Of a stretch of DNA of 64,000 bases, positions 37,037 to 50,700 are shown in pieces (within the stretch, counting starts at the first letter, position 1; each line of letters begins with the position of its first letter). Source of the stretch: Impatiens glandulifera. Taxonomy: Eukaryota > Streptophyta > Magnoliopsida > Ericales > Balsaminaceae. Made by a program: the position numbers and the translations under genes. The stretch is taken from NCBI RefSeq assembly GCF_907164915.1, contig NC_061870.1:25085348-25149347 (forward strand), given 5' to 3'. Below the pieces are notes generated by a model. The model was not told the DNA's origin, did not search any database, and was given only the letters and a program-made list of their open reading frames with translations.

Positions 37037-37195
37037 ATAATACCTATAATGCCTATAATGCCAGCTGTAAATGGCAATGGAAATTTAGTGATCCTCGACA
37101 ATGAAATATTCATCTAACTCATTCTACGTTCATATTTCAATGTCGAGTATCACTAAATTTCCATTGTCATTTACAACTGGCATGATAGGTATTAT
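37037..37195. mobile_element. 159-bp foldback MITE/hairpin in array unit 4
   Basis: It is the same element as at 35940, with a small internal duplication (CCTATAATG twice) near its left end and a few substitutions (for example ATCCTCGACAATG in the left arm against CATTGTCGAG-like pairing on the right). The arms still pair over about 50 bp. Confidence 0.85.
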
Positions 37196-38049
37196 ATATA
37201 TATATATATATTAAATATAAACAAATAAACTAGTAACAATTATAATGTGAAGAAGAAAAGAAATATAGTTGATTACATATTTGTATATCACTAAATTATT
37301 AAAAATATATTAAATCACTCTAAAATTTTAAAAGTTAATAAAATATTTTAAAATAACTATATTTTATTATTAAAAAATTCACTACATTTAATTATATATA
37401 ATAATAATTTCTTGTCTAATATTTTTAAATTATAAAATTACACCTTTATCATTTTTAACTAACTTATTATATTATTTTTTAAAATAAATTAATAACTTTA
37501 TAACAACAAATTTAACTAATTTTATTTAAATAATTATTTATATGTTTTAAAATACATTTTAAATAATTGTCAAATTATTATTTATGAAAATATATGTTAA
37601 AATTTATATTTACACATTTTAAATATTAAATAACTTTTAAAATTTTTTTAATACATTTAACATATTAAATAAATTAATTTTTTAAAATTAATTAAATTTA
37701 ATCATATTTTATAATTTTTACTAACAATATAATTTAATATATATGATAAATAATTAACATGAGTGTGTCAAGACACGATTGTGTTTGACACGATAACAAA
37801 ATCTAATCGGAATAACACATATTTAAACACGAGTTAGCACGACACGAATAAGCTCGTGGACACGAATAACACGACAAGAAAGAGTTCGCGAATCACAATA
37901 TTTTGAATGAGTTAATACACGATACAACACGCATAAGATTAAGACACGACAAAACACGACACGATTGAGAGTCTAACACGAATACGAATATTTATGCACG
38001 ATGACCAGATGCATGATGTCTCATTTTAAATAATTAATAATTGAGAGGG

Positions 38050-38320
38050 ACACAATATGACCTTGTTTAGTAATGTGTAATTAAATTATTTGTAAAATAT
38101 TATAAATATTTACAAATAATTATGATTGATGTTGATTTTAAAAAGTGAGTTGTTAAAAATAAATTAAAATGTATTAATATATATTTATAAAATAATTTAT
38201 TTATTTTAAATAAATAAAATATTTTAGTAGTTTATTAATAAATTAAATAATGTGATTGATGAAATAATATTTGGTAATGTTGAAATTATTTAAATAATTA
38301 AAATAAGTAAGATATTTTAA
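38050..38320. mobile_element. Possible further MITE-like copy
   Basis: Order of motifs (CTTGTTTAG, AATTATTT, GATTGATGTTGATTTTAAAAAG, ATTTTAGTAGTTTATTAAT, GATTGATGAAATAATATTTGG) parallels the family at 28650/30291/55384, but similarity is weak. Confidence 0.3.
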
Positions 38321-38700
38321 GTATGACAACCAAGTTAGAAAAATTAAAATTAAAATAAAATAAATAAAATTCCCTTTAAATAGCACCAAGACATAATAAT
38401 AATAATAATAGTAATAATAATAATAAAAAAAAGTAAAAAAAAAAGACATTTACATACATTAAAAACAGCTAAATCTAAGTTTTGTTGGTAAAATATTCTC
38501 ACCATGTCAAAACTCAAAATGCAAAATTTGATATATTTTTTTAGATGGTTAATCTAATAAATTATAAAAATAGGTTTTCCTCTTACTGGTATGTGAAAAC
38601 CAAATTAAAATTTTAGGAGTTAAATTTTAACTGAAAACATTTTGATTGTGCAACTAACAACAAAGGAGAAGGCATTAAAAATCCAAAATACCAATGAGAA

Positions 38701-39170
38701 TAGGGGTATTCATTGGTTCAATTTTCGAGTTATTCAAGTTTCTCGGTTCGGTTTATTAGAATTTTTAGTTTTTATAGTCAATTCAAAAACCGAACCAAAT
38801 TCGAATAAATTTTAATTAAACCGAATTGCCAAAAATTGAACTCAAGTATGTACCACGTACTATTCTACCACTAGACCATTAGTATTTTTGTTTTCTTTTT
38901 ATTTTATTATTAAATATTGAATTCAAAATATTTTAATTTGATTATTTTGAATTTTTTCTAAATCTAAGTTTGGAAGAATAAATAATAAAAAATGAATTCG
39001 GTTTTCGGTTTGGTTTTCGAGTTGAAACTCAAACTCGAAAATCCATTCGAAAATCGTATTTGAATTCGAATTGATTTGAAATTCGATTCGAAAATCGAAA
39101 ATGAAATTCAAATTCGGTGAATTCAAATTCGGTCGAATATTCGGTTCAGACCAAATATTGAATACCCCTA
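38701..39170. mobile_element. Intact hAT-type MITE with 8-bp target site duplication
   Basis: The 470-bp element starts TAGGGGTATTCATTGGTTCA and ends TTGAATACCCCTA, so the TIR is TAGGGGTATTCA. It is flanked on both sides by AATGAGAA (38693-38700 and 39171-39178), a perfect 8-bp duplication as expected for hAT transposition. Its interior is rich in self-complementary GAATTCGA / TCGAATTC and GGTTCGGTTT-type strings. It has no transposase. The minus-strand frame inside it is not a gene. Confidence 0.85.
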
Positions 39171-39367
39171 AATGAGAATACATTGGCATCATCTCATAGT
39201 TAATTATAACATTTATAAGAATCCCAAACTATCTCATTTTAAACCTCTCAACAAATACAATACATAACATAATTATTAAATCACAATATATTTCAGAAAA
39301 AAACTTCAAATACTATACAAATAATGAGACTAGTGTAACAACACTGGAGAATGGAGAGTAGTCTCAA

Positions 39368-39451
39368 ACTTTTTGAAACACATTCCAACATTGAGTAACT
39401 AATGAGATCACTTTTTGAAACACATTCCAACATTGAGTAACTAATGAGATC
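39368..39451. repeat. 42-bp perfect tandem duplication
   Basis: ACTTTTTGAAACACATTCC...GAGATC occurs twice back to back (39368-39409, 39410-39451), without differences. Confidence 0.95.
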
Positions 39452-39604
39452 CACTTTCTCATAATAGTTCCATCTCTGTCTTAGGGTTTGTTTGATGTTT
39501 TATCAACCAAATGCAATGAACTTGACCAATTTTTTAAATTTCTTTTCTGAAAGATTACCAAATATGCTAAAAAAATTTTAAAAATTGGCAGAGAATCGAA
39601 TGAG

Positions 39605-39830
39605 GATAATATGTCACGTGCTAAGGGTATAGATAAATGAGACACACGTGTCCCCTGCGTCCCGTGACGCGGCATGCAGAGGAATCTGCCCCTTTGTGAT
39701 GGGATTATCCATTTTAAACCAAGGACATAAAGGTAATTTCACATCCCAATGTCCACAGAGAGAAAAGAACGTGCACAGCTAATTAGTCCTTCACGTGATG
39801 ACGAAGACTCCAAGAACTTTCTTTCACATT
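39605..39830. promoter_or_regulatory. Orphan G-box-rich GC island
   Basis: Three CACGTG or ACACGTGT-type cores (TCACGTGC near 39613, ACACGTGTCC near 39643, TCACGTGATGACG near 39793) fall within about 190 bp in sequence richer in GC than its surroundings. No gene starts next to it, so it may be a promoter fragment left by duplication. This is inference from motif density only. Confidence 0.3.
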
Positions 39831-40380
39831 GGTCTCACCATTTATTTTTAAATCAAATAAAATTATTTAAATAATTAAATGAATTTATTTAAATATTTTG
39901 ATTCATAAATAAATAATGAAAGAATTAGTAACAATAAATTCTAAATGAGAAGATAAATATAAATAATATATACACTTGGACCAAATTTAAAAACACAATT
40001 TGTAGAATATTAAACAAATTAATATTTGTTTACCTACATAACTCATTTTTACATAATTTTAAACAAACAAAATTATTTGCCTGTAAATCAACAAGGGAAA
40101 TAACTTATTTTATACAAAGTTATTTGAATTTATTTAAATAATTCCTTGTCATATTATCTATCATTATCAATCAACATATTTTTCAAATACAAATATTTTA
40201 ATCATTTTAAGACAACCTTTTTTCCATCAAACAACATATTTATTCTAATAATTCAAATAATATATCTTATCAAAAATAATTGAATTTGTAAATATATTTA
40301 ACAAAGAAAAATTCAAGTTTGTAAATATATGAAATTATTTAATCTTCTAAAATTGTAAAATACCTAGATTTCTACACATA

Positions 40381-41075
40381 GATGATAACGAATACCCTAA
40401 CTGCCAAGCAGTGAAATACTCGTTCCTGAGCCCGATTTCTATTTTACTATTCGAACCCGACCCCGAATTCGATGAGTATCTATAATTCTATCATCATCCC
40501 CGATTTATCGGATACCCGATCCCCAACGAGTACTCCATTACCAGATTAAATATTTATATAATTGTAGAGATTTAATAAAATCATAACTTTGAAAATGTAG
40601 ATGAAAATAAAAATTCATAACATACTGGATTACCTACCTATTTAGTAGATCTTGAAGAAATAACAACTTTGTTGTTACTGTAACTGTAACTAAGAAAACT
40701 TTTTAGAATGAAGGTTAAAAAAAATTAAAAGTGTTTTTTAAGATAATTGGGAATGTAAAGATTATAAAAGTAATCATTTAGAATGAATTTTAAAAAAATA
40801 AAGTTGCGTGAAGAGTGGATAAAATAGATGAATTTATTATGATATTTGTCATGTTTAGGCACTTTTCAGCTTATTCCTTAATTATAACAGTATTTTATTT
40901 TTATAATTAATATAAATAGGTGCAGGGTTTCAGTTTTGGGTTTTTCATACCTCATCCTCGAACGTGAACCCAATCTGGTACATTCTCTTCCTCCTCATTC
41001 TCGATTCCGACTCCGACTCCGAACCCGATAATCGGGTATCCACGAGTATCTACTCGATATTCATTGTCATTCTTA
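40381..41075. mobile_element. Probable non-autonomous TIR element (hAT-like)
   Basis: The left end GATGATAACGAATACC and the reverse complement of the right end (GAATGACAATGAATATCG) resemble each other. Both ends carry clustered CCCGA/TCGGG and GAGTAT/ATACTC blocks facing inward (40440-40540 and 40960-41065). There is no clear target duplication and no coding frame. Confidence 0.45.
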
Positions 41076-41234
41076 GTTTGTACGTGAAAAACCTAAAAAT
41101 ATGACTATAGAAACAGATTTCTTAAATTTATAATTGAACTTCTTCATTTGTTTTTTTTCTCCTTTTCTAAATTACTTTTTATTGTTATTTAAAATAATAA
41201 TAATAATAACAAACTTGTCTCTTGCAATATAAAT

Positions 41235-41470
41235 TTATACATTAATAAATAGTGGAAAGGTTAGAATATGAAATATGGCATGTGGAAAACAAGGACAATG
41301 GATGTCCCAAGTTCCAACACTTGTTCGATGGAGCAACTGCCACGAAGGACGAATAATTACACGTACATCCAAACAAGCGTGGTCCAGCACACTCTTGTCC
41401 GCTTCCTCCACAATTATTTCAGCCACGTCAGCCCATAATAACGGTCTCCATAATTTTATAATTTTTTTTT
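41235..41470. other. GC-richer unique island without a recognisable gene
   Basis: Sequence such as GCCACGAAGGACG, CAAGCGTGGTCC and AGCCACGTCAGCCC is unlike the surrounding A/T repeats. Overlapping 63- and 68-codon frames on both strands have no known family. It may be a promoter or gene remnant. Confidence 0.25.
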
Positions 41471-41854
41471 ATCACTTTTGATGATATGACATGTCTTATT
41501 ACATTTCATTATTTTTTTTATGTTAAGAGCTTGCTTGATTGATGTCGAATCATTTGGATTTTTATTGGGTTATAAAAAACAAAATATTTGATAAGAGTTT
41601 GTTTAGATAATGATTTTGAGAAGATATCAAATATATTTTGATTAAGATTGTCTAAAATGTCTAATAAGTTTCAAATACAAATTAGGCGTGTTAACAAACG
41701 TGTTAGATTAACTTAAATAAAAAATTAATTAAAAAAGAAATAATTAATTAATTTAAGAGAATATGTACAACATAGTTTTGATGATGTGGTTTAAATACAA
41801 CTAAGTTTTTACCTTTGTGCAAGTACAGATCTAAAGAAGTATGTCTATTCAGAC

Positions 41855-42400
41855 CGTCTAACTCCTTTAGACGTGGTCTAAAGGAGTGCGCGAGTAGACG
41901 TCGTCTAAATTACATCAGACGTGGTCTGGATGTAATGCGCGAGTAGATGTCGTCTAAATTACATCAGACGTGGTCTAAATTACATCAGACATGGTCTGGA
42001 TGTAATGTGCGAGTAGACGTCGTCTAAATTACATCAGACGTGGACTGGATATAATGCGCGAGTAGACGTCCTCTAAATTACATGAGACGTGGTTTGTATG
42101 TAATACGCAAGTATACGTCGTCTAAATTACATCAAACGTGGTCTGGATGTAATGCGCGAGTATACGTCGTCTAAATTACATTAGACGTGGTCTGGATGTA
42201 ATGCGCGAGTAAACGTCGTCTAAACTACATCAGACGTGGTCTGGATGTAATGCGCGAGTAAACGTCGTCTAAATTACATCAGACGTGGTTTGGATATAAT
42301 GCGCGAGTAGGCGTCGTCTAATTTCTTTAGACGTGGTCTAAAGAAGTGCGCGAGCAGACGTCGTCTAACTTCTTTAGATGTGGTCTAAAGAAGCGCGTAG
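41855..42400 (+). repeat. 49-bp hairpin minisatellite in the LTR U3
   Basis: About ten units of 49 bp share GTAATGCGCGAGTAGACGTC and TACATCAGACGTGGTCTGG. One unit has an extra 21-bp insertion (near 41970-41990). Each unit contains an ACGTGG core; ten are present. The sequence around each core is palindromic (for example CTTTAGAC-GTG-GTCTAAAG and ACATCAGAC-GTG-GTCTGGATGT). The outermost units have different arm sequences that still pair. Confidence 0.9.
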
Positions 42401-42726
42401 TCGGACGCCGTCCGACTTTATCAGACGTCTGAAGGAGGCATCCGACTATTCTCTTAGCGCATCAATTGTTCTCGTTTTCAACAGTATGACAAGTCAACTT
42501 GACAATAAATGAACAACTGCCATGTACGCTATTATCACTCAAATTGCCCTCGTTGTACCTTTCCAGTGCAACACGATCTCTGAGAATATTCGACGCATTA
42601 TCAGTCCGGTACAGCCACGATCCCAACGATTATATCTCTGTTGTACTATCTTGTACTATAGGCGGCCGTCCAACAAAAAGAGGAAACGTATCCACAAAGA
42701 AGATTCGACTGTTGGTGTACTTCAAG

Positions 42727-42733
42727 TATAAAT
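42727..42733 (+). promoter_or_regulatory. TATA box of the solo LTR
   Basis: TATAAAT is preceded by GTACTTCAAG and followed about 30 bp later by a plausible start region (ACAACGAATG). It lies 330 bp downstream of the minisatellite, so the minisatellite would be upstream promoter sequence. Confidence 0.5.
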
Positions 42734-43344
42734 AATCATCCAAGGACAACGAATGAATCTCTGGATTTCTGCAAAACTTTGAATTACTCAGTTACACTCT
42801 TGCTCTTTGCTCTCTCAGTCATTATTTCTTGCTTGCTATCTAATTCTCTCTCACTCTAAAGATCAAGTGTGAATTACCAATTGTTTGTCTATGTGATCAT
42901 TCTGTAATTCATATACTGTTCTTTCTGTGTGAAATCTCAGTATTATAAGTTGAACAGAGGTTGTTCTATTTAACAGAGAAATTCAGAAGTAGACAGTTGT
43001 TAAGTTCTGTGTTTTTTGACTGAGTTTGTGTAACTGTTGTACTAAATCAAAGTTTTCTAATGGATATCCTTCATGTTGAGGGAAATGGGTGACGTATGAA
43101 TTTTATTTCTGAATATTCATAAAACTCTCTATGTTCTTTACTTTCCGTTCATTGCATTTGCTTGTTTGACGCTTCAAATCTAGTTAGTTGTTTCCGCCTT
43201 GAACTTGTTCAAGAGCTCGCGAAGATTTGTGAAGATTAGAAACAGATTTAACTTCTAAGAGAGTTAAAATAGAATTGAAAGTCAAAAGTTGTCAACTATA
43301 GTCAGACCCGTCTCTATAGTAAACACCGATCATAACCCAACGTG

Positions 43345-46260
<2,916 letters not shown>

Positions 46261-46289
46261 ATATAACGAGTGAAACCATCAATTAACAA

Positions 46290-47140
46290 AACATAATATC
46301 AAGAACATCCTTTAGAAGAAATAGGAGAAGGTCCCCACACATCAGAATGCAAGAGATCAAATGGTGTAGTGGAAAAAGAAACAATTTTATGAAAAGGTAA
46401 TACTGAAAATTTAGCCAATTTGTAACCATTAAAATCAGAAATGTCATGACTTTCTAAACTACCCAAAGCTTCAGTAGACACTAAATTTTAAACGAGATCT
46501 AGAAACATGACCCAAACGAGAATGTCAATGGTAAGATTCCAAAGATGAACTATTCAAACGAAATGATGATAAGTCAGTGCTGGAGGCAACAACATCTGAT
46601 ACTTTAAGTTCATCCAAAACATAAAGTCCTCATTTCCTACGGCATGTCCCAATCACCTTTTACGACCGTGGGTCCTTAACACAACAATTGGAAGAATTAA
46701 ACAAAACTGTGAGACCAGAATCACACAATTGACTAACATATACAAGGTTTAAAGAAAGACGGAGAATATGATAAACATGTGAGAGAGAAAAACAAGATGT
46801 ATGTACATAACCAATTCTTGTCAATGGCATTGGAGTACCATCGACAGACATGACGGAAGATGGTGGAACAAAATTGACTAACAAAAAAGAGTTAATATTA
46901 AGAGACATATGATGAGATGCGTTTGAATCTAATATCCAGAAGAGAGACGATTTGCCTAAATTATCAGACGATGACAAACCTTTATGAAAGGAGATGGACA
47001 TGGCATGTGGTTGTGACGCGAGGAACTACTTAAACTGCTCAAACTGCTCAAACTTCTCAAACATATATGGATCCAAGTTGGAGCAACAATTGTATTACCA
47101 ATATGCGGTGGAAGATAAGTCCATTATGCACTCGATGGTG
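46290..47140 (-). mobile_element. Decayed Copia fragment (protease to integrase start)
   Basis: Minus-strand frames read FWILDSNASHHMS (protease, Gly changed to Asn at the active-site DSGA motif) at 46660-47001 and FDLLHSDVWGPSPISSKG (integrase start) at 46299-46481. Upstream there is gag-end material (EQFEQF, LASQPHAMS). Reverse transcriptase and LTRs are absent nearby. It is a different Copia family from that at 17286-22007. Confidence 0.8.
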
Positions 47141-47164
47141 AATAATCTTTACAATCAGACATGG

Positions 47165-47565
47165 TGAAAATAACAACAAATATGGCATGACACAATACGA
47201 TGCGGCACAAATACAAATCTCCAACGACAACTCAAATACAACAACACAAATATGGCACGATGCGTAACAAATACAAATCTGCAAAGGCATCACAAATACA
47301 GTAGAAATATGGCACGACGTGATACAAATAAAAATCTCTAATGGCAACAAAAATACACAAATATGGCACTACGCGACACGAATACAAATCTTCAACACAA
47401 CAACAAAAATACAGCAGCACAAATATGACACGATAAGGCACGATGCGACACGATAAGGCACAAATACAAATACCAACAATGACAAAACAAATATAATATC
47501 ACAAATATGGCACGATGCGACATGATGATGCACGACGTGACATGAATATAAATTTCCAAACATAA
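47165..47565. repeat. Degenerate minisatellite of about 60-68 bp units
   Basis: About six units share AATATGGCACGATGCG and ACAAATACAAATCTCCAA (cores near 47180, 47248, 47310, 47364, 47425, 47507). It adjoins the Copia fragment. Frames through it are Cys/Tyr/Val-rich repeats and not genes. Confidence 0.75.
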
Positions 47566-47759
47566 TTAACTAAAGCAAAAAGAAGCGAAAATGAACCATT
47601 AACGATTACAGACTCAGTGATAACCCCATTTTACGTCGATTAGATCCATATGGCTAGCCTTATAGATGTTGAAAGATTAGTTGTTTAGATGACACATTTA
47701 GAAGGATTTGATATAGTCGGGAGGGTGATTGAGTAGGTTGAAGTTGGATTAAATCAACC

Positions 47760-50700
47760 ATTAGTTTCTCGTGAGTCTGAGATAGAGTATCCTTCTTCAC
47801 ACCCCTCGAGATGCGATGCCTCCCGGAATGTCATAATAATGGAGAGTAGACAAGTGATGGTATATCAAGAGTTAAGCTCATCAACTCCTCATCCTATTTC
47901 GGATTTGTTTTTCGAGAAAAAACTATTGACGATGTAGAAAATAAATTATGGTCACTTATAACATATATAATTCAAGCCAATCCTAGTAGAACACGTTATA
48001 TTGAGATTAATATTTTGAATCACCAATTTTTATTCATGATGTGTCTGATAAGGAATAAGTGATTTTTGAACCAGGTTATGATGTCAATGAGAATATCTAA
48101 ATAAATTATCGACACATAATATGATGATTAATGAAAACAAATTCCCCATGAAAGAGATCCTTGAATTAGAGATTGAAGTTTTGTCCAATGTCCACAAGAT
48201 TCCACCCCTCCTGTATATTTTTCACTAAGCCTTTCTTCATCGTTAAACTACCAACATTATTGGATGAAGAATCTAAATGATCTATATGATGGTTATATGT
48301 AAATAGGAAAACATATCTCGAAGCCGTGAAATGGTTATTCTGACTAGATTTTATCAATTATTGAATTGTTTGGAATGTTTAAGGGTTAAATGATGGTGTG
48401 AAGAGTGCTATCATTAAGTCAATAAAGAAAACCCTTGGTTGTGGCATATATTATTTTAGTGAGACTAAAATTCAGAATATGGATTAGTGGATCATTAAGA
48501 ATCTATGTAATTGGCGTTTGTATTGTTGGGAGACTCTTGATTCTATAGGGGTGTCAAGTGGAATTCTCGGGGCATGGAATGAAGCAATGTATGAGAAAAT
48601 GAATGTTAATTTGGGTAGATATTCAATTAAGAAATCGGGAGGATAATTTCCGATGGGTAATTTATGCGGTTTATGGATTGACTCTTTCATATTTATAAAG
48701 AGTTCTTTAATGAGATGAAGAATATGGCTAGTCTTTGGGATTTATCATTTGTTTTGCAGGTGACATGAACGAAGTTAAATTCTCGTCTTAAAGTAAATGG
48801 GACAATATGCCTATTCACCTAATGTGCAAGTTCTTAGAGACAATTGAAGACTTTGAATTTATCGACTTGCCTTTGGAAGGTGGTTAATTCATCTTTAGAA
48901 TAAATAATGGCAATGAGGTCATGTTCATTCTCGTATCTACATATTTTTAATTACTAAATCCATTTTTCGAGGGTTTCTAATACATTTCAAAAAGTCATTC
49001 CATGGAGTTGTTTAGATCATCGCCCGATCTTGATGGAATACTAAATGACAGAGAAAATATGTTAACCATTTAGATTCGAAAATAAATGATCACGTTCATT
49101 TTTGTACAGACATATTTTTAATTAGTGAATCCATTTTTCGAGGAGTTTCTAATGCATTTCAAAAGGTCCTTCTATGGAGTTATTCATATTACCGACCGAT
49201 CTTGATGAAATACTAAATTATAGAGAAAACATGTTGACCATTTAGATTCAAAAACAAATGGTGGATCAAGGAAGACTTTATACCGTGTGTGCAATCATGG
49301 TGGGTGAGTCAAACATTAGTTTGTTCTCCGTCGTGTAACCTATTTATGAACTTAAAGAATCTGTATAAATTTTTAAAAAGTTGGTTCATGAAGATCGTGT
49401 TTTATTTTATGCTAAAATCAATGACTTGTGTAATGAAATTAAAGTCATTAAAGGGGCTAAAGAGATTCATGAAATCTCGCTAAGGAGGTTAGTTCTTAAA
49501 TTCTCATTGTTAGTAAGTTGTTTGATATGTGTAAGTAAAAAAAAAATAAGGCACGATAGCGAAGTTGAGTACATGGTTAAGAGTTAAAGATATAAACATC
49601 AATTTTTTCTATGAGATCTCTAACGCGCAAACAAGAAATAATGTGATTAATTTGATCTTGATCGAGGGGAAGTTCATGATAATGAACTAGAAATCTTAGC
49701 GAATATTGTCAAATTTTATAAGTGTTTGTTTGATTATTTAAGGTCGGACCTAAATTGAATGGTATACTTTTGATTCAATTAGTACAACACGAAAAAAATA
49801 TGTTTGAGGTTCAATTTTTGTTGTAGGAGGTTGAGGAAGCCATTAAGGGGTGCAGAAGTGAAAAAACGCTGATATGCGACAAATTTATTTTGTTTTTTTA
49901 AAAGTGTGGCATTTTCTTAAGACAAGAATTATGGAAACAATTGATCATTTTTAACACTTTTCATCATCTGACAATAGTTGGAACTCTACTTTAATATGTC
50001 TCATTCATAAAGTTTTAGGGAGTATTGATGTGAAAAATTTAGGCTTATCAATTTCGTTTCATCGTTTTATAAGATTATCGCAAAATATTTGGCCAACAAA
50101 TTACGGACAGTGTTAGAGACGATCATATATAGTAATCAGATTACGTTTATCAAAGATTGTCAAATTCATGTCGTAATAATTGTCAATGAGTGCATTGACT
50201 AACCTAATTCAAGAGGTGATAATTATGCTTTTGTCAAGTTAGACATCGAAAAAAGATTATGATCACATCAAGTGAGAGTTTTTATTTGATGTAATGGACA
50301 TGGAAATGAGTGCAAAATGGATTGATTGTATTAGATTTGTCTCTCGATGGTTAAATTTTATGTCATTGTTAATGAGAGTTCTTAGGAATTTTTCGAGAGC
50401 TCTCGAGGAATCTAACAGGGTGATCCACTCTCCTATCTTTTTCGTCATTGTTATGGAAGCCCTCTAAAAAATGATGGCTATCGCAGAAAACTCATGACTC
50501 GTTCGTAGAGTGAGTTGTGGGTCAAGAAAATATCATTTTTTTATATCACATTTGTATTACACTGATGACCCGCTCTGCATGGTTTATCACTTATATGAAC
50601 TTTAAAAACCTTCGGGATATTTTTTGGTTATTCGGTGCATGATCCGTTTTCGAGTTAATCTTAATAAGTTAAACATCTTTTTCTCAAATTCTATTTAGAA

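Larger units (their letters stand above)
33310..38010. repeat. Tandem array of five about 0.75-1.1 kb units with ACACGA-rich modules
   Basis: Each unit is an AT-rich half beginning near GATTACATATTTGTATATCA followed by a module dense in ACACGA/CACGACACGA. Unit starts are about 33312, 34200, 35112, 36180 and 37262. ACACGA modules lie at about 33829-34110, 34697-35030, 35598-35930, 36678-37025 and 37758-38010. Modules share TAATCGGAATAACACGA, GAGTTAGCACGACACGAATA, AATCATAATATTTTG and TTTATGCACGATG. Units 1-2 are about 0.9 kb, units 3-4 about 1.07 kb because of a foldback insert, and unit 5 is cut short. There is no coding capacity. It is not a recognised satellite to me. Confidence 0.85.
41765..43341 (+). 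mobile_element. Solo Copia-type LTR (about 1.57 kb)
   Basis: The left side begins with a TTTTGATGATG-type start followed by CTAAGTTTTTACC and GTGCAAGTACAGATC, typical of long plant Copia LTRs. The middle has a minisatellite in U3, then TATAAAT at 42727, CT-rich transcribed leader sequence, and an R/U5-like end running to ACCGATCATAACCCAAC. No primer binding site follows at 43342 and no polypurine tract precedes it, so it reads as a solo or truncated LTR. Exact ends and target duplication could not be fixed. Confidence 0.55.

Noticed and set aside
33310..38010. Possible CRISPR-like or direct-repeat array
   Set aside because: Units are about 1 kb, with no short regular repeats and spacers, in a plant nuclear genome. 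It is a tandem duplication array.
42499..42735. Overlapping 78- and 69-codon frames downstream of the minisatellite
   Set aside because: They fall in LTR U3 sequence just upstream of the TATA box and have no protein family character.
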